This document shows positions 1 to 5,102 of a DNA stretch of 5,102 nucleotides, piece by piece. The stretch is from Acidobacteriaceae bacterium (GTDB lineage: Bacteria > Acidobacteriota > Terriglobia > Terriglobales > Acidobacteriaceae). Below the pieces are notes generated by a model. It was given only the letters and a program-made list of their open reading frames with translations. It did no database searches and was not told the origin of the DNA. Made by a program: the position numbers and the translations under genes. Location: NCBI GenBank assembly GCA_003132825.1, contig PKYX01000451.1, forward strand, positions 1 to 5,102, read 5' to 3'. Each line of letters begins with the position of its first letter. The first letter of the stretch is position 1.

Positions 1-292
1 ACTGGGCGCAGGCGACGTGCTTTACTTGCTCACCGAAGCTGCGCACATCATCGAACTTTCCCGCCGTGGGGACGAAGGAATACTGGCTCTCCGGCATGGC
101 TTCCGCTATGCCAAGAAAATTCCCCTCGGCGAACTGGAGCATGCTGCTGACGCTGTCGGCGATCGAGTGGGGAATGTCCTCCTGCTGGGTGGCCGGTTTG
201 GCAGCGGATTCCTCGGGGGGCTTCGATTGTCCGACCCCAGCGAGCGCCACGCCGCAGACGGCGAATAGTGCGGTAGTGCGCAGAACCTTCAT
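1..292 (-). CDS. DinB-like family protein, exported (N-terminal part, runs off left edge)
   Basis: The minus-strand frame starting with ATG at 292 is open to the window edge and gives 97 residues. Residues 1-22 (MKVLRTTALFAVCGVALAGV and onward) look like a Sec signal peptide: basic start, hydrophobic core, small residues near the cut. A Pro/Glu/Lys/Gln-rich linker follows to about residue 40. From about 42 the sequence matches the first helix and loop of DinB-superfamily proteins: AEAMPESQYSFVPT (64-77), then FGEQVKHVA (86-94). In this superfamily the His of the HVA motif (His92 here) is usually the first ligand of a three-His metal site; the others would lie beyond the edge. Family members are four-helix bundles, usually about 150-200 residues, and many act as metal-dependent thiol transferases, but the role of exported acidobacterial versions is unknown to me. 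The start is fixed by an AAGGAGG five bases upstream; in-frame ATGs at 310 and 313 lie upstream of that site and are less likely. Confidence 0.85.
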   Translation of the reverse strand, partial: MKVLRTTALFAVCGVALAGVGQSKPPEESAAKPATQQEDIPHSIADSVSSMLQFAEGNFLGIAEAMPESQYSFVPTAGKFDDVRSFGEQVKHVACAQ

Positions 293-297
293 TCCAT

Positions 298-304
298 CCT
301 CCTT
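298..304 (-). promoter_or_regulatory. Ribosome binding site of the DinB-like gene
   Basis: Read on the minus strand this is AAGGAGG, a full anti-Shine-Dalgarno match, five bases before the ATG at 292. It decides the start against the two in-frame ATGs at 310 and 313. Confidence 0.8.
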
Positions 305-375
305 GAGAAACATCATGTCCGGCCTTGCTCCACTCTGATCTTCTGATCACAAATCCGCAACCCGAGCGGCAAGGC

Positions 376-424
376 AATCATCGATCATCAATCATCAACC
401 GCCTAGCGCGCCTAGCGCGCTAGC
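376..424. repeat. Short tandem repeats and palindrome upstream of the DinB-like gene
   Basis: Three head-to-tail 7-mers occupy 376-396 (AATCATC, GATCATC, AATCATC on the plus strand). A 9-mer, CCTAGCGCG, is then repeated exactly at 402-410 and 411-419, and the second copy runs into a 12-bp perfect palindrome CTAGCGCGCTAG at 412-423. The block lies 84-131 bp before the start codon of the DinB-like gene, a plausible place for an operator or promoter-proximal protein-binding site. The repeats are read directly from the sequence; the regulatory role is inference, and simple slippage could also produce them. Confidence 0.45.
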
Positions 425-805
425 CTAACCAAATGAGCAACTCCGAGGCTGTCCTTAATATATGGCATGCTCGTCGAAGCAAGGCGGCGGGTCCCGGCCG
501 AACGGAAGAAACGCCCAGGTAAAGCGTCTGCTAACTGATCAGGAGAGCACAGCCGAACCGAGGATCCGGGGTCGAGCCGGAGATGTCCTGGGGAACCTTA
601 AAACATCGTGACTCGTCGCCCGGCTCTTCGCGCACTCCAATCCACCTCAAGGCAGATTTTGCCCCGCAAAAGAGTCGTCCCGGCAATTTGGGGAAACCTC
701 ACAAGGAGGAGATAAGAATCCATAGCGAGTTGGGATTGAATGCATCCGCCGCACTAACCAGGCGGTCCCAAAGGCATGGTTTTCGATCGCCTCTTGGTTC
801 CTTCT
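425..805. other. Intergenic stretch with no supported gene
   Basis: Between the repeat block and the end of the reductase gene I see no open frame with a recognisable protein. The plus frame from 583 is open for 218 codons, but most of its length is antisense to the reductase gene and its sequence is rich in Arg, Ser and Pro with no motif. A purine-rich AAGGAGGAG at 704-712 has no start codon at a suitable distance. A nested inverted repeat is present (574-580 GAGCCGG with 620-626 CCGGCTC, enclosing 582-586 GATGT with 603-607 ACATC), but the arms are short and asymmetrically spaced, so I do not call an RNA. No terminator with a U-tract was found after the reductase gene. Confidence 0.6.
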
Positions 806-1582
806 TCATTTCGAGGGTAGCTCTACCCCCGAGAAGCGTTTGCAGGCAGCAAGGAGTTCCTCCTGCCGGTCGGCATCGCTGGCCGATGGATTCGGCGTAC
901 GAAGCTTCATGTGGTAGAAGTACTTTCCCGTTACCATCGCACCCGGATCGTCGCTTGCCGCGAGCCACACTTGCGTGCGATGTCCTTGGTCGAGGTCGTC
1001 CGTCGCTCCCGCTCCTCCCATTTTGGTTGCCACCCAGCCGGGCTCCAGAGCGTTCGAGAAAACATCTGGCCAGCGGCGCGCGATGGCGAAAGCCAGAAGC
1101 ACATCGTGCAGCTTGGTATCGGAGTAAGCCTGCTGTCCACGCCAGGGACGGTGCTCCCAGGCGACGTCCTTCAGATTGGCATCGCCCGCCTGGTGCAGGC
1201 CGGAGCTCAGATAGACCAGGCGCTTCGGTCGCTGCATGAGGGCGGTCAGGATATAGGGGGCGAGTGTGTTGACGGCAAATACCTGCGGCAGGCCGTCTTC
1301 GGTCGCGATGCGCCGGGGTTCCCTGTAGCCCATGCCCGCATTGTGGATCACCGAATCGAGGGAGCCGAGGGCATTGACCTGTTCGGCCATCTTGCGGGTT
1401 TGGGCGATGCTCGCGAGATCCCCAATGACGACGGTTTCCGCCCCAGGAACGGCGGCCAACGCTTGCCGCCCTCGCTCCGCGCTACGAGCGTGGAGAACGA
1501 CCTTGTGTCCTTGCTCGATGAGGAGCAGGGCGGCCATGCGGCCGAGGCCGTCTGCGGAACCTGTGATGAACACACGAGCCAT
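806..1582 (-). CDS. Short-chain dehydrogenase/reductase (SDR), NAD(P)-dependent
   Basis: This 258-residue cytoplasmic oxidoreductase has the classical SDR layout. The Rossmann nucleotide loop TGSADGLG is at 7-14, an Asp-Leu pair at 55-56 (GDLAS) fits the adenine-side contact, and HNAG at 80-83 replaces the usual NNAG. The catalytic set is Asn105 (VNTLAPY), Ser126 or Ser127 (YLSSG), Tyr153 and Lys157 (YSDTK). The 26-27 residues between Ser and Tyr exceed the usual spacing and resemble the retinol-dehydrogenase/WWOX-like and daunorubicin C-13 ketoreductase-like branches, where an insert precedes the Tyr. PGWVATKMGG (181-190) is the typical segment after the active site. HARSAERG at 31-38, with Arg33 after the second strand, suggests NADP(H). 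Substrate is unknown. The ATG at 1582 directly precedes the first strand (ARVFITG), and a GAGAGG lies nine bases upstream. It ends 513 bp before the DinB-like gene and starts 68 bp after the zinc-ribbon gene on the same strand, so those two may be cotranscribed. Confidence 0.95.
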   Translation of the reverse strand: MARVFITGSADGLGRMAALLLIEQGHKVVLHARSAERGRQALAAVPGAETVVIGDLASIAQTRKMAEQVNALGSLDSVIHNAGMGYREPRRIATEDGLPQVFAVNTLAPYILTALMQRPKRLVYLSSGLHQAGDANLKDVAWEHRPWRGQQAYSDTKLHDVLLAFAIARRWPDVFSNALEPGWVATKMGGAGATDDLDQGHRTQVWLAASDDPGAMVTGKYFYHMKLRTPNPSASDADRQEELLAACKRFSGVELPSK

Positions 1583-1650
1583 GGTCTACGGCCTCTCGGT
1601 ATGCGAAGGGAAGCTTGGCGGAGGCATCAGAGCGCTCCCCTCACCAGCCG

Positions 1651-1872
1651 TCAGCTATCCTTGCGGTAAAGAAGCTCGCGCATGGCTTGCCTCCGAGCCT
1701 CGTTCGCTTCACTCTGTGTCTTACGTTCGTCGGCGTCCATGCGGGGCTTGGTGGCGGATTCCGTTGCCTCGACAGCGCTGCAGGCCGGGCAGCGGTTGGC
1801 GAAACCGGGCTTATCCGGCTTCAGCTCAAACTCCTCTGAGCATACGGTACAGACTTTGATGGGGAAAGCCAT
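1651..1872 (-). CDS. Small zinc-ribbon protein
   Basis: This 73-residue protein has an N-terminal zinc ribbon with two CxxC knuckles, CTVC at 8-11 and CPAC at 28-31, sixteen residues apart. Four cysteines at this spacing normally bind one structural Zn ion. The text between them (EEFELKPDKPGFANRC) resembles zinc-ribbon proteins I associate with Acidobacteriota. The rest (about 40-73) is charged, rich in Glu, Arg, Lys and Ala, and likely helical, with no further domain. Such ribbons bind nucleic acid or protein partners; no specific function can be assigned. I chose ATG at 1872 because homologous-looking proteins begin MAFP. The ribosome binding site there is weak, and the frame is open to a GTG at 1923 that would add 17 residues without obvious family character. 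It lies 68 bp upstream of the reductase gene, same strand, and 114 bp after the permease remnant. Confidence 0.8.
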   Translation of the reverse strand: MAFPIKVCTVCSEEFELKPDKPGFANRCPACSAVEATESATKPRMDADERKTQSEANEARRQAMRELLYRKDS

Positions 1873-1986
1873 GCAAGTCCATGATAACCGAGCCGATCCA
1901 TCACAGCCCGGTTTCCCCTGCACCTCTTTGGCGCTGAGGGCCTCAAAAGGCTCGCTGGACGATTCAGCGGTGCCTATTTCCGGGCG

Positions 1987-2820
1987 CTACTGTTCTCTAA
2001 GCGCCACCAAGGGTTCGATCCGAGCAGCCCGGCGCGCTGGAATATAGGCTGCCAAGATTGAGATCGCGCCCACCAAGATGGCCACCATGAGGAATATTAG
2101 CGGATCGTTCGGTCGAATGGCGTACACCATGCTGGTCATGAGGCGCCCGACCGCGAACGTAAGCGCCATTCCGATACCGGTTCCGAGCAGAGCCAACTTC
2201 AGACTCTGGCTCAAAACCAGATTCATGATGTTGCTGCGAGAGGCTCCAATCGCCATCCTGAGTCCCAATTCCTTGGTCCTCTCGCGTATCAGGTATGAAA
2301 CGACTGCGAACAATCCAACTCCCGTTAGGACGATCGCCAGACTGGCCAGTCCGCCCAGACGGGAAAGAGCGAATCTCCAGGGATCGAGCGCGCTGCGGAC
2401 GATTTCGTCCATGGACGTGGCATAGTCAACCGGTTGCTCCGGATCGACGCTCTGCACCGCCTGCCGAATTTGCGCCCGCGCTGAGCCCGACGCATCGCGA
2501 CGCAACAGAACGATCTGCATCGAGGGAAAGGACATCTGCTTGTAACAGACATACATAGCGGGAGGCGGCTCGTCCTCAATCGTGGCCCTGACATTGCCAA
2601 CAACGCCCACCACGCGCCGCGGAACCGGGGTTTCGCGCAGTATGGAAATATATTTCCCGACGGCGTTTTCACCGGGCCAGTATTTGTGCGCGAAGGACTC
2701 ATTGACGATGGTTACTGGTTGCGCATCAGCGTCATCCGCGTCGGCAAAATTGCGACCGTCCAGGATCGGAATATCCATCACGGGGAAGAATCCAGATCTC
2801 GGTTTCAGCTGCACCAACAC
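1987..2820 (-). pseudogene. 5'-truncated MacB/FtsX-type ABC permease (ADOP-like), C-terminal remnant
   Basis: The 277-codon frame carries only the last third of a permease that is normally about 800 residues. Residues 8-130 are the end of a MacB-like periplasmic core (FFPVMDIPILDGRNF, VTIVNESFAHKYWPGE, RRVVGVVGNVR). The C-terminal FtsX domain follows, with helices near 157-178, 206-226 and 241-261, the cytoplasmic motif RERTKELGLRMAIGA (179-193) and the ending PARRAARIEPLVALREQ. The pattern fits ADOP permeases, which are built of two FtsX units and found in expanded numbers in Acidobacteriota. The first FtsX unit, the first periplasmic part and the N-terminal helices are missing: immediately upstream lies an intact unrelated gene. 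The first possible start is GTG at 2820, 12 bp after the DUF6629 stop and in the same frame, with only a poor ribosome site. The remaining frame has no stop or frameshift, which suggests recent truncation or retained translation by coupling. A shortened product would lack half the usual membrane core, so I call it a likely non-functional remnant. Confidence 0.8.
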
Positions 2821-2832
2821 CCTACCGCGCTT

Positions 2833-3495
2833 CTACCTCGACGCGGCGTAGTGAAACGGTCGGTCTTCAATGCTCTTCCAGAAGTAAGCGAGAATAATCA
2901 CACTTGCAATCGCTGCGTAGGCGCACCACAAAGAGGTGAATGCATATCGCTTAATCGCCATCACGACCAGCAGTATGCCGAGGTTAGCTACGCCGAAGAC
3001 CACCATGTCCTCTACCTTCGAGAACAAGAGCGAACCACAGGTCGCAATGACATAGAGAACGGCGACGAAAGTATTGTTGGTGGCCGCATTCATGTACACG
3101 ATGCTGTCGCCGCGGACGAAAATCTGCAAGGGATAGGCGGTCAGGGCCCAAAGGATATAGAGGGCCGTCAATCCGCCAACCACGAGGAACGGCACCATGC
3201 GGCGGCGGCTTTTCGCATCGGCCTCAAATAGAAGCACGCTGAGGGGCAGTAGAAATGGAAGAAGCCCCTGCGCATACAGCATAAATGCCGCCCCCATGTT
3301 GTGGGCAACCTTGGCGGACAGGATTCCGTCCAGTCCAAGCCAGACGAAGCCCTCGATGAACTGGTGAATGGCAAACAGCAAAGGCAGCGAGGCAAACAGA
3401 AGTTCGCGCCTGTGTTTCACTCTGGTCAAGGTCACGACACCGACGCCTGCCAAAACTCCACTGCCGATAAAATTCGCCGCCGCTGAAAAACACAT
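2833..3495 (-). CDS. DUF6629-type integral membrane protein
   Basis: This 220-residue protein is almost all membrane. I see seven likely helices near residues 5-24, 32-54, 68-90, 101-120, 142-158, 164-181 and 188-205. The start MCFSAAANF, the helix-2 motif HQFIEGFVWLGL (44-55), ATCGSLLFS (151-159) and SLWCAYAAI (188-196) fit the family labelled DUF6629, whose members begin MCFSA and carry the QxxEGxVWL segment. Length and ending fit a complete family member. Function is unknown; no catalytic motif is visible apart from conserved polar residues in helix 2 (His44, Gln45, Glu48). The start is ATG at 3495 because the family begins there and GGAAGG lies six bases upstream; an in-frame GTG at 3564 would add 23 residues unlike the family. 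Downstream the permease remnant follows after 12 bp in the same frame. Upstream it diverges from the small exported protein gene. Confidence 0.85.
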   Translation of the reverse strand: MCFSAAANFIGSGVLAGVGVVTLTRVKHRRELLFASLPLLFAIHQFIEGFVWLGLDGILSAKVAHNMGAAFMLYAQGLLPFLLPLSVLLFEADAKSRRRMVPFLVVGGLTALYILWALTAYPLQIFVRGDSIVYMNAATNNTFVAVLYVIATCGSLLFSKVEDMVVFGVANLGILLVVMAIKRYAFTSLWCAYAAIASVIILAYFWKSIEDRPFHYAASR

Positions 3496-3501
3496 GTCGG
3501 A

Positions 3502-3507
3502 CCTTCC
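3502..3507 (-). promoter_or_regulatory. Ribosome binding site of the DUF6629 gene
   Basis: Minus-strand GGAAGG six bases before the ATG at 3495. It supports the MCFSA start over the in-frame GTG at 3564. Confidence 0.65.
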
Positions 3508-3554
3508 TGCCCTCGGATCTTTCGACCGGCTGCAACCGAGTGCGTGCTCCTTTG

Positions 3555-3583
3555 TCACTATCACAAATCCTCAAAGCCTTCAA
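3555..3583 (-). promoter_or_regulatory. Possible promoter of the DUF6629 gene
   Basis: On the minus strand TTGAAG (3583-3578) and TAGTGA (3560-3555) are 17 bases apart and would give a leader of about 50 bases before the ATG at 3495. The -35 matches the housekeeping consensus at four of six positions and the -10 is weak. The placement is sensible but the sequence alone is not strong evidence. Confidence 0.3.
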
Positions 3584-3785
3584 TCGGATCGCCTGCGGGC
3601 TCCGATGGGCCCAGATCTCACGCCGCAATCGTTGCTGCTTTTCATTTCGCGGCCTATTTTGCGTTAATCTTCACGATCGCTTGGATGGGCGCACTTGCCG
3701 TGGCTCTGGGGAACCGTTTCTTGGCGCTTTGTAGAACTACAGTGCCCCAAATCCGTTATCATGAAGCCGGGTCAACAGAAGAACA

Positions 3786-4097
3786 ATGAAGTCGAAGTCA
3801 TACCTAATCTGGGTTCTGGGCGCGCTGATGGCGATCGCCGCGGTCGACAACATACCCGACCCGCCGGCTGTGAATCCGCACACGATCAGCGTGGCTGCCC
3901 GCCTATCTGACGCACGCGGTGGCATATGTAAGCGGCGCTTGAATCCCGATTGGTCCGGCAGCTCTTCTCACCTCCAACTACGCTCCGTCGCCTTCATCGC
4001 GGCTCCCGAGCCGGATCTTCCGAGTGATCGGGTCGTCCTAACCGGACAGGCGGCCGATCCATCTCCTCCGGCACTCGCAGCTCGACGCAACCTCTAA
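3786..4097 (+). CDS. Small exported or membrane-anchored hypothetical protein
   Basis: The 103-residue product begins MKSKSYLIWVLGALMAIAAV, a short basic start followed by a hydrophobic segment (6-20), then a proline-rich stretch DNIPDPPAVNPHTI (21-34). This is the shape of a signal peptide or single membrane anchor. The remaining 70 residues are polar, with one Cys (Cys48), a run of Ser around 58-61, and the ending DRVVLTGQAADPSPPALAARRNL. I do not recognise a named domain. Evidence that it is real: about four fifths of the first 38 codons end in G or C, the N terminus is a coherent export signal, and it sits in a suitable gap facing the same way as the radical SAM gene. Evidence against: the ribosome site (AGAAGAAC) is weak and the C-terminal half has mixed codon use. 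It could have decayed in its C-terminal half. It precedes the radical SAM gene by 166 bp and diverges from the DUF6629 gene. Confidence 0.55.
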   Translation: MKSKSYLIWVLGALMAIAAVDNIPDPPAVNPHTISVAARLSDARGGICKRRLNPDWSGSSSHLQLRSVAFIAAPEPDLPSDRVVLTGQAADPSPPALAARRNL

Positions 4098-4250
4098 TTC
4101 CCACTCGTAAGGGCAGCATTGCGATGCTTTCTCACTGATAGCGTCAGCCCCGACGTCGACATCCATTTCCGAAGACCAATTGGTGCGGGCTGCCTTTTCA
4201 TTTCTGGAGATGCTTGGCCGCGCATGGTCGGAGATTGTCCACGAAACAGC

Positions 4251-4257
4251 AAGGAGG
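4251..4257 (+). promoter_or_regulatory. Ribosome binding site of the radical SAM gene
   Basis: AAGGAGG, a full Shine-Dalgarno match, six bases before GTG at 4264. It decides this GTG start against an in-frame ATG at 4210, which has only a TGGAG directly next to it and would add 18 residues unlike the rest of the protein. Confidence 0.8.
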
Positions 4258-4263
4258 ACTACC

Positions 4264-5102
4264 GTGAAAACTTCAGCCATTACTAGCGCCTGGTGGAAGA
4301 TTCTTAAGGGAGAGCGGCCCTCGCTTTCCATTGAAATTACCAAGGAGTGCCCGCTGCGTTGTCCGGGGTGCTATGCCTACGATGTCGCCCATCTGGGCGG
4401 CGGAATCACTTTGCGAGGTCTTCGTGATCGCAAAGGGCAAGAACTGATCGACGGGGTTCTCGAGGTGGTCGACCGCCTCAAGCCTTTGCATTTGTCGATC
4501 GTCGGGGGTGACCCGCTGGTCCGGTATCGCGAGCTCGAGTTGATGATTCCGCTGCTGCTCGATCGAGGCATTCACGTCCAAGTCGTCACCAGCGCCTTTC
4601 GGCCTCTTGCGCCAGCGTGGGCGACTCTGGCCAAGCTGCAAGTCGTCGTGTCGATTGACGGACTGCAACCCGAGCACGATGTCCGGCGTGCGCCGGCCAC
4701 CTACGCGCGAATCTTGGGAAACATTGCGGGCCAGAAGATCACGATCCATTGCACGGTCACCGGTCAAATGATGAAGCGTCCCGGCTATTTGAGGAAATTT
4801 CTGGAGTGCTGGACCCCCAGGGCGGAAATCCGCAAGGTATGGTTCAGCCTGTTCACTCCCCAACTGGGAGATCGGTTGCCGGAGATGTTGCAGCCCCATG
4901 AGCGTCGACAGGCCATCGCCGATATGCTCGCACTGCGGAAGGAGTTTCCCAAACTGGACATGCCGGAAGGCATGATTCGGCAGTTCGCCACACCCCCGCG
5001 CCGTCCCGAGGACTGTGTTTTTGCGCTCACTACCCAGGTGCTATCAGCAGACCTGAAAACCAAAATCACTCCCTGTCAATTCGGGGGGAATCCGGACTGC
5101 GG
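4264..5102 (+). CDS. Radical SAM protein (C-terminal end beyond the window)
   Basis: The frame is open from GTG at 4264 to the right edge, giving 279 full codons. The radical SAM cluster motif is C29-LR-C33-PG-C36 preceded by LSIEITKEC; its three Cys bind the [4Fe-4S] cluster that cleaves S-adenosylmethionine, and the aromatic after the third Cys (Tyr37) is usual. SIVGGDPLVRYRELE (78-92) is the SAM amino-group motif, with GGDP instead of the common GGEP. VQVVTSAF (105-112) and VVVSIDGLQPEHD (127-139) fit the next barrel strands. Three further cysteines, Cys251 (EDCVFA), Cys271 (TPCQFGG) and Cys279 (NPDC), are spaced like an auxiliary-cluster or SPASM-like extension, which would continue past the edge. 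SPASM-type enzymes often modify peptides or proteins, but other substrates are possible and none can be named here. The start is supported by AAGGAGG six bases upstream. The upstream neighbour, same strand, is the small exported protein gene; the 166-bp gap leaves room for a separate promoter. Confidence 0.93.
   Translation, partial: MKTSAITSAWWKILKGERPSLSIEITKECPLRCPGCYAYDVAHLGGGITLRGLRDRKGQELIDGVLEVVDRLKPLHLSIVGGDPLVRYRELELMIPLLLDRGIHVQVVTSAFRPLAPAWATLAKLQVVVSIDGLQPEHDVRRAPATYARILGNIAGQKITIHCTVTGQMMKRPGYLRKFLECWTPRAEIRKVWFSLFTPQLGDRLPEMLQPHERRQAIADMLALRKEFPKLDMPEGMIRQFATPPRRPEDCVFALTTQVLSADLKTKITPCQFGGNPDC

Noticed and set aside
699..809. A 36-codon minus-strand frame whose ATG overlaps the SDR stop (ATGA)
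   Set aside because: The overlap resembles translational coupling, but the short product has no motif and no sign of conservation can be judged from one sequence.
583..1239. A 218-codon open frame on the plus strand
   Set aside because: Most of it is antisense to the SDR gene. It is rich in Arg, Ser and Pro and has no motif or convincing ribosome site.
911..1669. A 252-codon open frame on the plus strand
   Set aside because: It lies opposite the SDR gene, which has all its catalytic motifs. It is a shadow of GC-rich coding DNA.
1941..1957. Short inverted repeat GGGCCT-CAAA-AGGCTC between the permease remnant and the zinc-ribbon gene
   Set aside because: The stem is six pairs with one wobble and has no T-tract on either strand, so a terminator is not supported.
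2011..2020. GGGTTCGATC, resembling a tRNA T-loop
   Set aside because: It lies inside the conserved permease ending (ARIEPLVAL) on the other strand and no cloverleaf arms can be formed around it.
3544..3789. An 81-codon plus-strand frame containing a long hydrophobic stretch
   Set aside because: The hydrophobic part could suggest a membrane peptide, but no ribosome site precedes it, it covers the divergent promoter region and it overlaps the start of the small exported protein gene.
4115..4128. Hairpin AGCAT-TGCG-ATGCT followed by TTTCTC after the small exported gene
   Set aside because: A five-pair stem with low GC and an interrupted T-tract is too weak to call a terminator.
4038..4343. A 101-codon minus-strand frame
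   Set aside because: It runs antisense across the end of the small exported gene and the start of the radical SAM gene, with no recognisable domain.
4273..4899. A 208-codon open frame on the minus strand
   Set aside because: It is wholly antisense to the radical SAM gene, whose motifs and ribosome site are clear. Its translation has no recognisable domain.

Overview
The window looks like a chromosomal accessory stretch from an Acidobacteriota bacterium, probably class Terriglobia or a relative. The inference rests on protein families: an exported DinB-like protein, the C-terminal part of a MacB/FtsX-type permease of the kind called ADOP (Acidobacterial duplicated orphan permease), a short zinc-ribbon protein starting MAFPIKVC, and a radical SAM protein whose wording I associate with that phylum. 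Composition is moderately GC-rich by eye. No rRNA, tRNA, CRISPR array, transposase or phage gene was seen.

Minus strand, read from right to left: an intact seven-helix membrane protein of the DUF6629 type (3495-2833); a 5'-truncated permease remnant (2820-1987) that begins 12 bp after the DUF6629 stop and in the same reading frame; a 73-residue zinc-ribbon protein (1872-1651); a short-chain dehydrogenase/reductase (1582-806); about 510 bp without a convincing gene; and the first 97 codons of a secreted DinB-like protein (292 to the left edge). Gaps between the first four genes are short (12, 114 and 68 bp), so they could share transcripts, although their functions do not form an evident pathway.

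Plus strand, diverging from the DUF6629 gene across a 290-bp intergenic region: a small, probably exported or membrane-anchored protein of 103 residues (3786-4097), then after 166 bp a radical SAM enzyme with a CxxxCxxC cluster motif and further cysteines (4264 to the right edge, incomplete). The radical SAM gene has a near-perfect Shine-Dalgarno sequence and a GTG start.

The items most worth a second look are the small exported protein next to the radical SAM enzyme, and the DUF6629-permease junction, where a single TAG separates an intact membrane gene from an in-frame permease remnant. Family names come from recognising motifs and were not confirmed by any search.
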